Shown one piece after another: positions 18,759 through 26,726 of a DNA stretch of 64,000 bases; position 1 is the stretch's first letter; every line of letters starts with the position of its first letter. The notes beneath the pieces are model-generated. The model was given only the letters and a program-made list of their open reading frames with translations. It searched no databases and had not been told where the DNA came from. The stretch is from JAKACA01 sp049510975 (lineage in GTDB: Bacteria > Actinomycetota > Acidimicrobiia > Acidimicrobiales > Bog-793): assembly GCA_049510975.1 (NCBI GenBank), contig JBEKYM010000013.1, positions 36,226 through 100,225 of the forward strand. The letters run 5' to 3'. A program made the translations under genes and the position numbers.

Positions 18759-19871
18759 GTGATCGGTCGGCGTCGCCTGGCGGCACTCGCCCTGTGTGCT
18801 GCCGTCGTCGTGGTCCTGGCCGGCTGCACATCGCAGACACCTGCGGGACGGACTCGCAGCTCCACCGGCGCGGGGACGACGACGGCACCGGCGAGAGGAT
18901 CGCTCACTGGCTCCCAGATGGCAGCCATCGTGACGGCGACGATGGCGACGAACAACCGGGCGAACCGGTCGATCGACCTGTCGCTGCTCAAGACCTACGA
19001 GGGCGGATCGGCCCTCGCCATCGATGCCGCCTCCTACGTCGAGTCGGCGAAGACGCCCTCGAGTGCCTGCAGCTACCCGCCGTTCGGGATCACGGTGCTC
19101 GAGACGGTCGCCCTCGGCGGCACGTCGTACCCTCGTAGGTTTCTCGCCCTCGGCACCTCCCGGCCGCTGGCGCCGCCGAAAGGGTGCTCGGCGCAGAGCT
19201 CGTCCTGCCCGAACGCCGACTCGCTGTTCGAGTTCGAGCAGTCGGCAGCTGGAGGGCCCTGGAAGATCATCCTCGAGCCATCGGCGGCCACCGGCAGGGT
19301 CGTCGACCTCGCCAGCGACGGTTCGCAGGCTCCACCTCTTTCAGCGCAGGCATCGGGCGAGGTCGAGCACTTGCCGGGCACGTTGGCGTCCGCTCTCGGC
19401 AGCTTCGAGACGACCGGGCACCTCGGTCGCCTGAGCGCCCGCGAGTTCGCGTCGAGCTGCTTCGTGCTCCCGAACCCGCGAGCGGCCTTCGAGCAGTACG
19501 TGAGGAGCGGTGTGACCGAACAGCAGGTCTACTCACCCGCCGCCGACCGCGTGACGGCGCCGCTCACCAGCGGGGGAACCCTGTCCCTGTTCACGCTGAA
19601 TTTCGTCACGACCCTGGTGCCGACGGCCGCCGACGGTTCCATCGAGTGGGTCTCCGTACCGTCCGCCGAACCGGTCACGGGGTTGCTCCCGACCGGCCAG
19701 TACTCCCGCATCGTGCAGCACGGCGCGTTGGAGCTGGCGGTGACGACGTCATCGGGCGGGCGTTTCACCATCATCGGGGCCTACTCAGGGGTGACCTCGA
19801 TCACCGGTACGAAGGGTTCGACCGGCCAGGGCTCCGGGGGCGGTGTCCTCGTGTCGGACGTGAGCAGCTGA
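18759..19871 (+). CDS. Putative lipoprotein of unknown function
   Basis: This 370-residue protein starts at GTG. It has a signal peptide and lipobox LAGC (Cys23), followed by a Thr/Ser/Gly-rich linker. The mature part shows no catalytic motif I recognise. It has Cys residues that may pair (CSYPP, CSAQSSSC, SSCF). It begins 12 bases after leuA but its content does not suggest leucine metabolism. It is convergent with leuD. Confidence 0.75.
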   Translation: MIGRRRLAALALCAAVVVVLAGCTSQTPAGRTRSSTGAGTTTAPARGSLTGSQMAAIVTATMATNNRANRSIDLSLLKTYEGGSALAIDAASYVESAKTPSSACSYPPFGITVLETVALGGTSYPRRFLALGTSRPLAPPKGCSAQSSSCPNADSLFEFEQSAAGGPWKIILEPSAATGRVVDLASDGSQAPPLSAQASGEVEHLPGTLASALGSFETTGHLGRLSAREFASSCFVLPNPRAAFEQYVRSGVTEQQVYSPAADRVTAPLTSGGTLSLFTLNFVTTLVPTAADGSIEWVSVPSAEPVTGLLPTGQYSRIVQHGALELAVTTSSGGRFTIIGAYSGVTSITGTKGSTGQGSGGGVLVSDVSS

Positions 19872-19896
19872 GGCTCGGCCCAACGCCCGTGCCGCC

Positions 19897-20496
19897 TCAG
19901 CCAGCGGCCAAGCTCGGCAGCCAGCCGGCGCGCTCGGTCTCGAAGCGATCGATCTCGCCAAGGTGCTGAAGCGTGACGCCGATGTCGTCGAGCCCGGCGA
20001 GCAGACGCCTGCGGGCGTCCTCGTCGAGCCGGAACGGGAACGACCAGCCGAGTGACGGCACCTCGACGGTGCGCCGTTCCACGTCGACGGTGAGCTCGAG
20101 CGTGGGATCGGAGGCGACGGCGGCGAGGAGGTCGGTCCCCACGCCGGCTTCCACCTCGGCCGGCACGAGCCCTGAGCGGGTGGAGTTGTTGCGGAAGATG
20201 TCGCCGAATCTCGGGCTGACGACGACGCGAAACCCGTAATCGACGAGCGCCCAGACGGCGTGCTCTCGCGAGGAGCCCGTGCCGAAGTTCGGGCCGGCGA
20301 CGAGGATGGTGGCTCCGGTGTACTGGGGCTGGTTGAGGACGAAGCTCGGCTCGTCCCGCCACTCGGCGAACAGCCCGGCCCCGAAACCGGTCCGCTCGAT
20401 GCGCTTCAACCACTCGCTCGAGATGATCTGGTCGGTGTCGACGTCGGAGCGGTCGAGCGGGACGGCTCGCCCGCTGATGATGTGGACCGGTTCCAT
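19897..20496 (-). CDS. leuD: 3-isopropylmalate dehydratase small subunit
   Basis: LeuD is the swivel-domain partner of LeuC in isomerising 2- to 3-isopropylmalate, and citramalate to methylmalate when CimA operates. It has 199 residues with SDVDTDQIISSEWLK near the N-terminus and the substrate loop GPNFGTGSSREHA. Its ATG shares one base with the leuC stop (TGATG), so it is translationally coupled as the last gene of greA-leuC-leuD. Confidence 0.96.
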   Translation of the reverse strand: MEPVHIISGRAVPLDRSDVDTDQIISSEWLKRIERTGFGAGLFAEWRDEPSFVLNQPQYTGATILVAGPNFGTGSSREHAVWALVDYGFRVVVSPRFGDIFRNNSTRSGLVPAEVEAGVGTDLLAAVASDPTLELTVDVERRTVEVPSLGWSFPFRLDEDARRRLLAGLDDIGVTLQHLGEIDRFETERAGWLPSLAAG

Positions 20497-21899
20497 CAGG
20501 CGAGCTCCTCCGGCGTTGCGAACCGCCCGAGCACGGCGGTGGCAGCTGCCACGGCCGGCGACACGAGGTGCGTGCGCCCGCCACGGCCCTGGCGGCCCTC
20601 GAAGTTGCGGTTCGAAGTGGACGCGCAGCGCTCGCCGACCGAGAGCTGGTCGGGGTTCATCCCGAGGCACATCGAGCATCCGGACTCGCGCCACTCGAAG
20701 CCGGACCGCTCGAAGATCCGATCGAGCCCCTCCTTCTCGGCGGCCGCTTTCACGTGCCGCGACCCCGGCACCACGAGAACCCGCAGGCCGGCTTTCACGG
20801 TGCGACCGTCGAGGACGGCAGCAGCCGCCCGCAAGTCCTCGAGTCGCGAGTTCGTGCAGGAGCCGATGAACACGGTGTCGACCGGGATGTCGCGGACCGC
20901 CGTCCCGGCTTTGATGCCCATGTACGCGAGCGCCCGCTCGGCCGCCTCCCGCTCGGCGGCGGTGGCGAGGTCCTCCGGGTGAGGGACGACCCCGTCGATC
21001 GCCACGACCTGGGCGGGGTTCGTTCCCCAGGTCACGAAAGGCCGCAGGGAGGCGGCGTCGAGCTCGACCTCGGTGTCGAAGCTGGCGTCACGGTCGGTAC
21101 GAAGGGAGCGCCAGACCTCGAGGGCGCGCTCCCAGTCCTGCCCGGCCGGCGCGTGCGGGCGCCCTTCGAGGTAGGCAAAGGTCGTGTCGTCCGGAGCGAC
21201 CATGCCGGCGCGGGCTCCCGCCTCGATCGACATGTTGCAGACGGTCATCCGCCCGTCCATCGACAGCGAGGTGATGCCCGAGCCGCGGTACTCGATGACG
21301 TGGCCGACGCCTCCGGTCGTGCCGAGTCGGCCCACGATGCTGAGGACGATGTCCTTCGCGCTCACGCCCGCCGGCACGTCGCCCTCCACCGTCACCGACA
21401 TCGTCTTCGGCCGCTTCTGGGGCAGGGTCTGGCTGGCGAGCACGTGCTCGACCTCGGACGTGCCGATCCCGAAGGCGAGCGCCCCGAAGGCTCCGTGGGT
21501 CGAGGTGTGGCTGTCGCCGCAGACGATGGTCATGCCCGGCTGGGTGAGGCCCTGCTCGGGACCGATGACGTGAACGATGCCCTGGTTCTCGTGCCCCATC
21601 GGCCAGCACGTGATGCCGAATTGCCGGCAGTTCTCATCGAGCGCCTCGAGCTGGCGGCGCGAGATCGGGTCGGCAACTCGACCGTCGGCGGGCAGGATGG
21701 TGGGAACGTTGTGGTCCGCCGTGGCGATGGTGAGATCGGGTCGTCGCACTTTGCGGCCGGCCATCCGCAAGCCGTCGAAGGCTTGCGGGGAAGTCACCTC
21801 GTGCAGCAGGTGCAGGTCGATGTAGAGCAGGTCGGGTTCGCCGGCCCCGCCGCGGCGGACGACGTGGCGATCCCAGACCTTTTCGGCAAGTGTCGGCAT
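20496..21899 (-). CDS. leuC: 3-isopropylmalate dehydratase large subunit
   Basis: This 467-residue aconitase-family protein carries the [4Fe-4S] cluster. Cluster cysteines are visible in FIGSCTNSR and in SGCSMCLGMN, and TIVCGDSHTSTHGAFG is diagnostic. It works with LeuD in leucine and, with CimA, in isoleucine synthesis. Its start overlaps the greA stop by one base and its stop overlaps the leuD start by one base, so three proteins are coupled on one mRNA. Confidence 0.97.
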   Translation of the reverse strand: MPTLAEKVWDRHVVRRGGAGEPDLLYIDLHLLHEVTSPQAFDGLRMAGRKVRRPDLTIATADHNVPTILPADGRVADPISRRQLEALDENCRQFGITCWPMGHENQGIVHVIGPEQGLTQPGMTIVCGDSHTSTHGAFGALAFGIGTSEVEHVLASQTLPQKRPKTMSVTVEGDVPAGVSAKDIVLSIVGRLGTTGGVGHVIEYRGSGITSLSMDGRMTVCNMSIEAGARAGMVAPDDTTFAYLEGRPHAPAGQDWERALEVWRSLRTDRDASFDTEVELDAASLRPFVTWGTNPAQVVAIDGVVPHPEDLATAAEREAAERALAYMGIKAGTAVRDIPVDTVFIGSCTNSRLEDLRAAAAVLDGRTVKAGLRVLVVPGSRHVKAAAEKEGLDRIFERSGFEWRESGCSMCLGMNPDQLSVGERCASTSNRNFEGRQGRGGRTHLVSPAVAAATAVLGRFATPEELA

Positions 21900-22369
21900 C
21901 AGTCTCCGATGGAAACGATCTCGGCAGCGAGCGAGCCGCTCGGCGCCTCGTATTCGACCCGGTCGCCGGGCTTGCGACCGATGAGCGCCTTGCCGAGGGG
22001 TGAGCCGGGCGAGATGACCGACACCCCCTCGCGTCGCTCCTCGATGGAGCCGACGAGATATCGCTCGGTGTCGTCATCGCCCTCGTAGCGGATCTCGACG
22101 ACGACACCCGGGTTGACGACGCCTTGGCGGCCGACGGCTTCGTCGACGATGACGGCATCGCCCAGCATCGCCTGGAGCTGGCGGATGCGGGCTTCCATCT
22201 TGCCCTGGGAGTCCTTGGCGGCGTGATAGTCGCCGTTCTCGGACAGGTCCCCGAGCATGCGGGCGGCTTCGATCTGACGGGCGATCTCGACGCGCCCACG
22301 CGTCGTCAAGTCCTCGAGCTCGGCGACCAGGCGCGCATGGGTGGCTGCGGTGAGCTGCGTCTCGGTCAT
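21899..22369 (-). CDS. greA: Transcript cleavage factor GreA
   Basis: GreA enters the RNA polymerase secondary channel and stimulates cleavage of backtracked RNA. The 156-residue protein has an N-terminal coiled coil with the acidic tip GDLSENGDYHAAK and a C-terminal FKBP-like domain ending in ISPGSPLGKALIGRKPGDRVE. The start at 22369 is supported by a TAACCT box seven bases upstream. It is the first gene of greA-leuC-leuD with one-base overlaps, an unusual partner for leucine genes. Confidence 0.95.
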   Translation of the reverse strand: MTETQLTAATHARLVAELEDLTTRGRVEIARQIEAARMLGDLSENGDYHAAKDSQGKMEARIRQLQAMLGDAVIVDEAVGRQGVVNPGVVVEIRYEGDDDTERYLVGSIEERREGVSVISPGSPLGKALIGRKPGDRVEYEAPSGSLAAEIVSIGD

Positions 22370-22376
22370 TGCCAGC

Positions 22377-22382
22377 AGGTTA
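22377..22382 (-). promoter_or_regulatory. Leaderless -10 box for greA-leuC-leuD
   Basis: On the minus strand TAACCT (22382-22377) lies seven bases before the greA ATG. That predicts a transcript with little or no 5' leader. No leader peptide or terminator precedes this leu operon, in contrast to leuA and leuB. Confidence 0.5.
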
Positions 22383-22431
22383 GTGCTCGGGATCGTCCCG
22401 TTCCCCCTGACAGGGCGTTCCGGCACGGCGG

Positions 22432-24060
22432 CTAGCTTCCCGTTCCGGCGTCGCCGCGACCGCCGGCGCCCTCGTGGCCGGCATCGTCGTGGCTGGCATC
22501 GTCGTGGCTGGCATCGTCGTGGCCGGCATCATCGTGGCCGGCATCGCCCTCGCCGGCCAGCAGGCGCCCGATCAGCACCTCGAGGTCGACGAAGGCGAAG
22601 CGCACCGACGAGTCGCTCGTGCCGTACGGCAGCAGCAGGGTGTTCCCGCAGGCGAGGGCGCCGCAGGAGTACACGACGTTGGGCACGTACCCTTCGCGCT
22701 CGCTGGCAAGGGGGCGCAGGACCGGCTCGGCCAGAGCGCCGATGACCCGCGTCGGGTCGTCGAGATCGAGCAGGATGGCGCCGAGGCAGTACTCCCGCAT
22801 GGCGCCGACCCCGTGGGTGATGACGAGCCAGCCGGCGGCCGTCTCGATGGGCGAGCCGGCGTTGCCGAGCTGGATGAGCTCCCAGGGGTAGCGGGGGGAC
22901 TGCAGAGTCGTCGGGCTGCCCCACACGCGTCCGTCGGCCGAAGTGGCGATGGCGTTGCTCTCGCGATCCCAACGGGACAGGGCCGTGAACCGGCCGCCGA
23001 CCTTGCGCGGGAACAGCGCCATGCCCTTGTTCTTGGCGGCCGGACCGGCGAGCTGGCTGATCCGGAACCGCCGGAAGTCCCTCGTCTCGATGAGCTGTGG
23101 CTCGACCTGTGCGCCGTCGAAGGCCGTGTAGGTGGCGTAGTAGCGGCTTTGACCGTCGTCGCCGGTGAAGCGGACGAACCGGGCGTCCTCCATGCCGTGC
23201 GACTCAGACGGCGCCCTCGGCCAGAGCACCCGTTCCGACAGCGGCGTGGTGGCGTCGAACTCGACCTCGTAGTTGCAAGCGGCGATGCGGCGGGCGCGCT
23301 CGTCGGTGCGCGGTCCGCCGTGGCGGGAGAGGCGCTGTCCTGTCATGGCCGAGAGCACCTTCTCGAGGGCTTCGGCCCCGAACTCGGCCGGGAGCCGGCC
23401 GGTGATGAACGACGAGCTCTCGTCGTCGGAGCCGGCTTCGGCGAGCTTGGCGCGAAGCAGCGCCCTGTCGTAGGTCGTCGGCAGCGGCCGGCCGGCGGCG
23501 AGACAGCTGCCTTTTGCATCGAGCACCAACTGGTGACCCGGACCGGCCACGCCCGAGCGGAACTCGATGCTCGAGAGGTGGCCCTCGCCGACGGCGCGCA
23601 GGCTGAGGACGAATCGCACGGCTCCGGGCCGGAGCCCAGACTGGTCGGGGTGGGCGACCACCGACGGGTTGAACAGGGCCGCTGCCTCGATCGAGTACTC
23701 GTGGGTGAAGCAGGCGCCGATGTACAGCTGCCGCTCGTCCGACAGCCCCGTCACGTCGACGAGCCGGTGCGCCACGGCGTCGTAGTTCGACGAGAAGATG
23801 CTGGCGAGATCCCGGTGGCGGCGGCCGTACCGCTCGAAGATGTCGGCGAGTGTCGACACGACCGTCGCCTCGTCGAGGGACAGGATGCGGTGGAGCACGC
23901 CGGAGGTCCGCGAGGCGCGGTCGAGTGCAAGCTCCTGGCCGGGCACGAAGAGCCGGGCGAGCACGCGGGCGGGGTCGGGCTCGATGACGGGCTTCACCCG
24001 AGTGAGCAGCGGGCGGCCCACGACCGTGTCGCCGGCGAGCGCGGCGGTGGGAGTCGTCAC
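22432..24060 (-). CDS. GH130-family glycosidase/phosphorylase
   Basis: This 542-residue protein has a long N-terminal region (about residues 1-250) and then the five-bladed propeller of family GH130: ESHGMEDARFVRF, KNKGMALFPRKV, SRWDRESNA, GNAGSPIETAAGWLVITHGVG. Family members are beta-mannoside phosphorylases or hydrolases. The C-terminal 40 residues are low-complexity HDDAG/HDDAS repeats from a 15-bp tandem repeat. It is the last gene of an operon with a GT4 glycosyltransferase and an (alpha/alpha)-barrel-like protein, which suggests turnover or synthesis of a mannose-containing glycan. GTG start. Confidence 0.85.
   Translation of the reverse strand: MTTPTAALAGDTVVGRPLLTRVKPVIEPDPARVLARLFVPGQELALDRASRTSGVLHRILSLDEATVVSTLADIFERYGRRHRDLASIFSSNYDAVAHRLVDVTGLSDERQLYIGACFTHEYSIEAAALFNPSVVAHPDQSGLRPGAVRFVLSLRAVGEGHLSSIEFRSGVAGPGHQLVLDAKGSCLAAGRPLPTTYDRALLRAKLAEAGSDDESSSFITGRLPAEFGAEALEKVLSAMTGQRLSRHGGPRTDERARRIAACNYEVEFDATTPLSERVLWPRAPSESHGMEDARFVRFTGDDGQSRYYATYTAFDGAQVEPQLIETRDFRRFRISQLAGPAAKNKGMALFPRKVGGRFTALSRWDRESNAIATSADGRVWGSPTTLQSPRYPWELIQLGNAGSPIETAAGWLVITHGVGAMREYCLGAILLDLDDPTRVIGALAEPVLRPLASEREGYVPNVVYSCGALACGNTLLLPYGTSDSSVRFAFVDLEVLIGRLLAGEGDAGHDDAGHDDASHDDASHDDAGHEGAGGRGDAGTGS
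22474..22548. repeat. 15-bp tandem repeat inside the GH130 gene
   Basis: Five near-identical 15-base units (GTGGCYGGCATCGTC on the plus strand) code for HDDA(G/S) units near the C-terminus. The period is a multiple of three, so copy-number change would lengthen or shorten the tail without frameshift. Confidence 0.9.
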
Positions 24061-24067
24061 CGGTCCC

Positions 24068-25099
24068 TCACCGGGTCAGGACGTGCAGGCGGCGAGCTTG
24101 TTGCAGCGTGGAGAGCACGGCCAAGGTCGACTCGGCGCCCTGGTTCTCGTTTCGCCCCTCGCGCTCGAGCCCGTCACAGCCCCCGCCGCTCTCGGCGTCG
24201 TGCAGAGGGGTTCTGGCGTCGTTCTCGCCGAGGAACCAGGCGGCTGCGAGCTGGACGCCCTCGGCCCAGCGGAGATCGCCCGTCAGCGCGTAGGCGCGCC
24301 CGCACGCCTCGGCGAGCGCGGCCACCTCGATCGGCTGCTGGTCGAAGGCGGGCCCGACCTCGCCGGGCCCGCGACCGCCGACCGGCGTGACCGACAGGTG
24401 GCGATCGCCGGTCTCGATCTCGAGCAGCCAGCCCAACAGCGAGAGCCCGTCGGCCTGGAGCGACTCGTCGCCGAGCGCCGTCCCGGCGGCAATCAGGGCC
24501 TCCGGCAGGAGGGCGTTGGCGTAGGTGAGGCGGTCCTCAGGCCATGGCCACGACGTCTCCTGGCGCGGTCGGCCGATCCTGCGAGCAGCGGCCACGAGCA
24601 GCGTTCGCGCCTCGCGATGCTCGGGAAAGACGGCGAGCACCTCGGCGGCCCCGAGTGCCGCATAGGCCATGGGTCGGCGCCAGGGCGAGTGCCAAACGGC
24701 TCCTCGACCGAAGCTGTCGAGGGCGGCATGGCCCCTGCGAGCACCGCGGGGCCCGGAGACGACGGCACCGAGGCCCCACAGTGCCCGGCCCCAGCAGTCG
24801 CCGATGCCGGGACGGTCCTGCCAGCGCCGATCGACTCCGAGGCGGTTGTGGAAGCGCCCGTCGCCTGCCTGCGCCGCCAGTGTGAACTTCAAGTAGATCT
24901 CGGCGAGCACCTGCAGCTCCTGCTCGCACTCGGAGGTGGCGGCGATGGGCTCGCGGCTCACGGTCACGAGGGCGCGGGCGACGTCGTCGACGCAGTAGCC
25001 CTCGTGTTCTCTCGGGCTGCGGCCTTCGGCGTGCTCGAACAGGCCGGTGTCGTCGGTCAGGCGGCGCAGGTGGGCGAAGGAGGGAGCCGGAGTGCTCAC
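24068..25099 (-). CDS. (alpha/alpha) barrel-like glycan-processing protein, unassigned
   Basis: This 343-residue protein has repeated hydrophobic helices and conserved patches (EGYCVDDVARAL, FHNRLG, GDCWGRALWGLG, RLTYANALLPEALIAAG). They resemble six-hairpin glycosidase-like proteins encoded next to GT4/GH130 genes. Catalytic carboxylates cannot be assigned with confidence. The GTG start at 25099 overlaps the GT4 gene stop by four bases (GTGA). Seven bases separate it from the GH130 gene. It is probably involved in making or trimming the same glycan as its neighbours. Confidence 0.65.
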   Translation of the reverse strand: MSTPAPSFAHLRRLTDDTGLFEHAEGRSPREHEGYCVDDVARALVTVSREPIAATSECEQELQVLAEIYLKFTLAAQAGDGRFHNRLGVDRRWQDRPGIGDCWGRALWGLGAVVSGPRGARRGHAALDSFGRGAVWHSPWRRPMAYAALGAAEVLAVFPEHREARTLLVAAARRIGRPRQETSWPWPEDRLTYANALLPEALIAAGTALGDESLQADGLSLLGWLLEIETGDRHLSVTPVGGRGPGEVGPAFDQQPIEVAALAEACGRAYALTGDLRWAEGVQLAAAWFLGENDARTPLHDAESGGGCDGLEREGRNENQGAESTLAVLSTLQQARRLHVLTR

Positions 25100-26226
25100 G
25101 AGGCGGCGACGAGCCGGCGGGTGACGAGGCCGGAGGCGAGCTCGCGGTAGCGCTGGCCCACGGCGCTCCACACGAGCGACGGTGCCTGCGCGGCCGCCTG
25201 TGCCGACATCTTCTCGGCGAGTCCCGGCTCGGTGAGGACGCGCCGAAGCGCTGCGGTCACGGCAGCGGGGTCGCGCTGCGGCACGATGATGCCGGAGCCG
25301 GGCGTCAGGAGCTCGACGGCGTGCGGGAAGCCGGTCGAGACGACCGGCCGGCCGGCGGCGACGGCCTCGATGAGGACACCGGAAGTGACCTGGTCGGGGG
25401 AGTCGTACGGCAGCAGCACGACATCGGCGGACGCCACGAGGCGGGCCAGTTCCGGTACCGCCAGGTAGCTCTCGTCCATCTCGACGAGGTCCTCGACGCC
25501 GAGGGCGGCGGCCTGCGCCGCCAGCGCGTGGCGGTACTGCTCGCCGTCGCGATCGAGCACCTTCGGATGGGTCTTGCCGACGACGAGGTAGCGCGGGTGC
25601 AGGTCGCGCAGCTCGGGCATCGCCGCGATCGCCCATTCGATGCCCTTGCCCGGGCCGAGCAGCCCCCAGGTGAGGATGACGGGCCGGGCGCCGTCGGAGC
25701 GCTCGACTTCGACGCCGCGATGGTCGATCGCACCGTGGGGGATGACCGTCACTGCGGCCGGGTCGACGCCGTACTGCTCGACCAGGCGCCGGCGGGCCGT
25801 CTCGGCCATGGTCACCACGATGTCCGCGCTGGCAACGAGCCGTTCGAGGATCTCACGCTGGCTGCGGGTGGGCTCCAGCAGGACGGTGTGCAGCACCATG
25901 ATGGTGGGCGGCGTGAGTGCTTCGACGATCTCGACCACGTCCACGCCGTCAGGTCCGCCATAGATGCCGTATTCGTGCTGCACGATCACGGCTTGGAACT
26001 CGTTCATGGTGCTCACCGCAGCCGCGGCGCTGGCCGGCGACCCGTTCAGCAGGTGGCCGACGACCTCGCGGCCGTGGTAGCCCTCGCAGCCGGCGTCGAG
26101 AACGGAGATCACTCCGACGTGGCCGGGCGATCGACTCAGCTGCTTGTACAAAGCGGCGGTGAAGGTCGCCAACCCGCACTGCGTCGGGGGGTAGGTGCTC
26201 AACAACGCAAGGGTGGTGCGGCTCAT
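25096..26226 (-). CDS. Glycosyltransferase family 4
   Basis: This 376-residue GT-B enzyme has the N-terminal LLSTYPPTQCGLATFTAAL and the C-terminal nucleotide-sugar region with LTWGLLGPGKGIEWAI. The GT4 E-x7-E-type segment is GVLIEAVAAGRPVVSTGFPHAVELL. The donor and acceptor are unknown. The ATG at 26226 has a short GGAG upstream. It is the first gene of the three-gene GT4 / barrel / GH130 operon, transcribed away from leuB. Confidence 0.87.
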   Translation of the reverse strand: MSRTTLALLSTYPPTQCGLATFTAALYKQLSRSPGHVGVISVLDAGCEGYHGREVVGHLLNGSPASAAAAVSTMNEFQAVIVQHEYGIYGGPDGVDVVEIVEALTPPTIMVLHTVLLEPTRSQREILERLVASADIVVTMAETARRRLVEQYGVDPAAVTVIPHGAIDHRGVEVERSDGARPVILTWGLLGPGKGIEWAIAAMPELRDLHPRYLVVGKTHPKVLDRDGEQYRHALAAQAAALGVEDLVEMDESYLAVPELARLVASADVVLLPYDSPDQVTSGVLIEAVAAGRPVVSTGFPHAVELLTPGSGIIVPQRDPAAVTAALRRVLTEPGLAEKMSAQAAAQAPSLVWSAVGQRYRELASGLVTRRLVAAS

Positions 26227-26530
26227 ATGCTCCGGCTTCGGATGTTCCCCTCGGCCCCGCACGGTGCGGCACCTGGTCGTCGACATCCCTGCCACGGCGA
26301 TCGCCCCTTGGCGGCAGCGCTTCGCGGGCCAGCGATGAGCGGACGTCGGGCAACGACCGTCAACCAGCTGGCTCAACCACCTTCGAGGCTACCGGCGCCG
26401 GGCGGCGCGTCGGGTTTCTGCGGGCAGTCGACACAGGGTTGTCACGCCGCCGGTCGATGTGTGCAGCGGAACCCGGTGCGGGCACGGGCCAGGTCGCGCA
26501 GGGCCGAATCGGGCGCTGGCGGGCGCCGGG
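26227..26530. other. Intergenic region without recognised feature
   Basis: This is about 300 bases between the divergent GT4 gene and the leuB leader promoter. I see no conserved ORF, hairpin with T-run or operator-like palindrome in it. It presumably holds the GT4 operon promoter. Confidence 0.5.
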
Positions 26531-26559
26531 TTGACGGAGAGCCCTCGTCCGGTCAGACT
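26531..26559 (+). promoter_or_regulatory. Candidate promoter of the leuB-ilvE-cimA leader
   Basis: TTGACG (26531-26536) and CAGACT (26554-26559) have a 17-base spacer. The leader ATG is eight bases further on, so the leader peptide is probably translated from a leaderless transcript. The arrangement closely parallels the leuA leader promoter. Confidence 0.5.
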
Positions 26560-26567
26560 TTGTCTCG

Positions 26568-26618
26568 ATGAACCGGGCACCAGTCGTCGCCGACGCGGGG
26601 ATCGTAATTCGCACCTAG
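26568..26618 (+). CDS. Val/Ile-rich leader peptide of leuB-ilvE-cimA
   Basis: This 16-codon ORF encodes MNRAPVVADAGIVIRT. Five of its 16 residues are Val or Ile, clustered as VV and IVI, and there is no leucine. It is followed by GC-rich hairpins and a terminator before leuB. That fits an attenuator sensing valine/isoleucine tRNA charging, appropriate for an operon with ilvE and cimA. There is no ribosome-binding site, as expected for a leaderless leader. Confidence 0.65.
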   Translation: MNRAPVVADAGIVIRT

Positions 26619-26640
26619 GCGCGCCTGCCCCCGAGCGCGT
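26619..26640 (+). promoter_or_regulatory. GC-rich pause hairpin of the leuB attenuator
   Basis: GCGCGC directly after the leader stop can pair with GCGCG (about 26635-26639), making a short pause-type hairpin just before the terminator stem. Its assignment is by analogy with the leuA leader. Confidence 0.4.
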
Positions 26641-26642
26641 CC

Positions 26643-26671
26643 AAGGCCGTCCACCCGGTGGGCGGCCTTTT
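26643..26671 (+). terminator. Attenuator terminator upstream of leuB
   Basis: A stem of up to 12 bp joins AAGGCCGTCC (26643-26652) to GGGCGGCCTT (26660-26669) with one G-U pair. A TTTTGCTTT tract follows. It lies 56 bases before the leuB start, so transcription must read through it to express the operon. Confidence 0.75.
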
Positions 26672-26726
26672 GCTTTGCCAGAGTCATCCACCGACACCTC
26701 ACCATCTCCGAAGGAAGATCCGCCAC

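Noticed and set aside
20496..22377. Possible attenuator upstream of leuC
   Set aside because: leuC begins inside the greA stop codon, and only a short leaderless promoter precedes greA. There is no leader peptide rich in branched-chain codons and no terminator.
26227..26530. Possible T-box or riboswitch upstream of leuB
   Set aside because: I could not find a conserved specifier hairpin or T-box sequence. The short Val/Ile leader peptide with terminator explains the region better.
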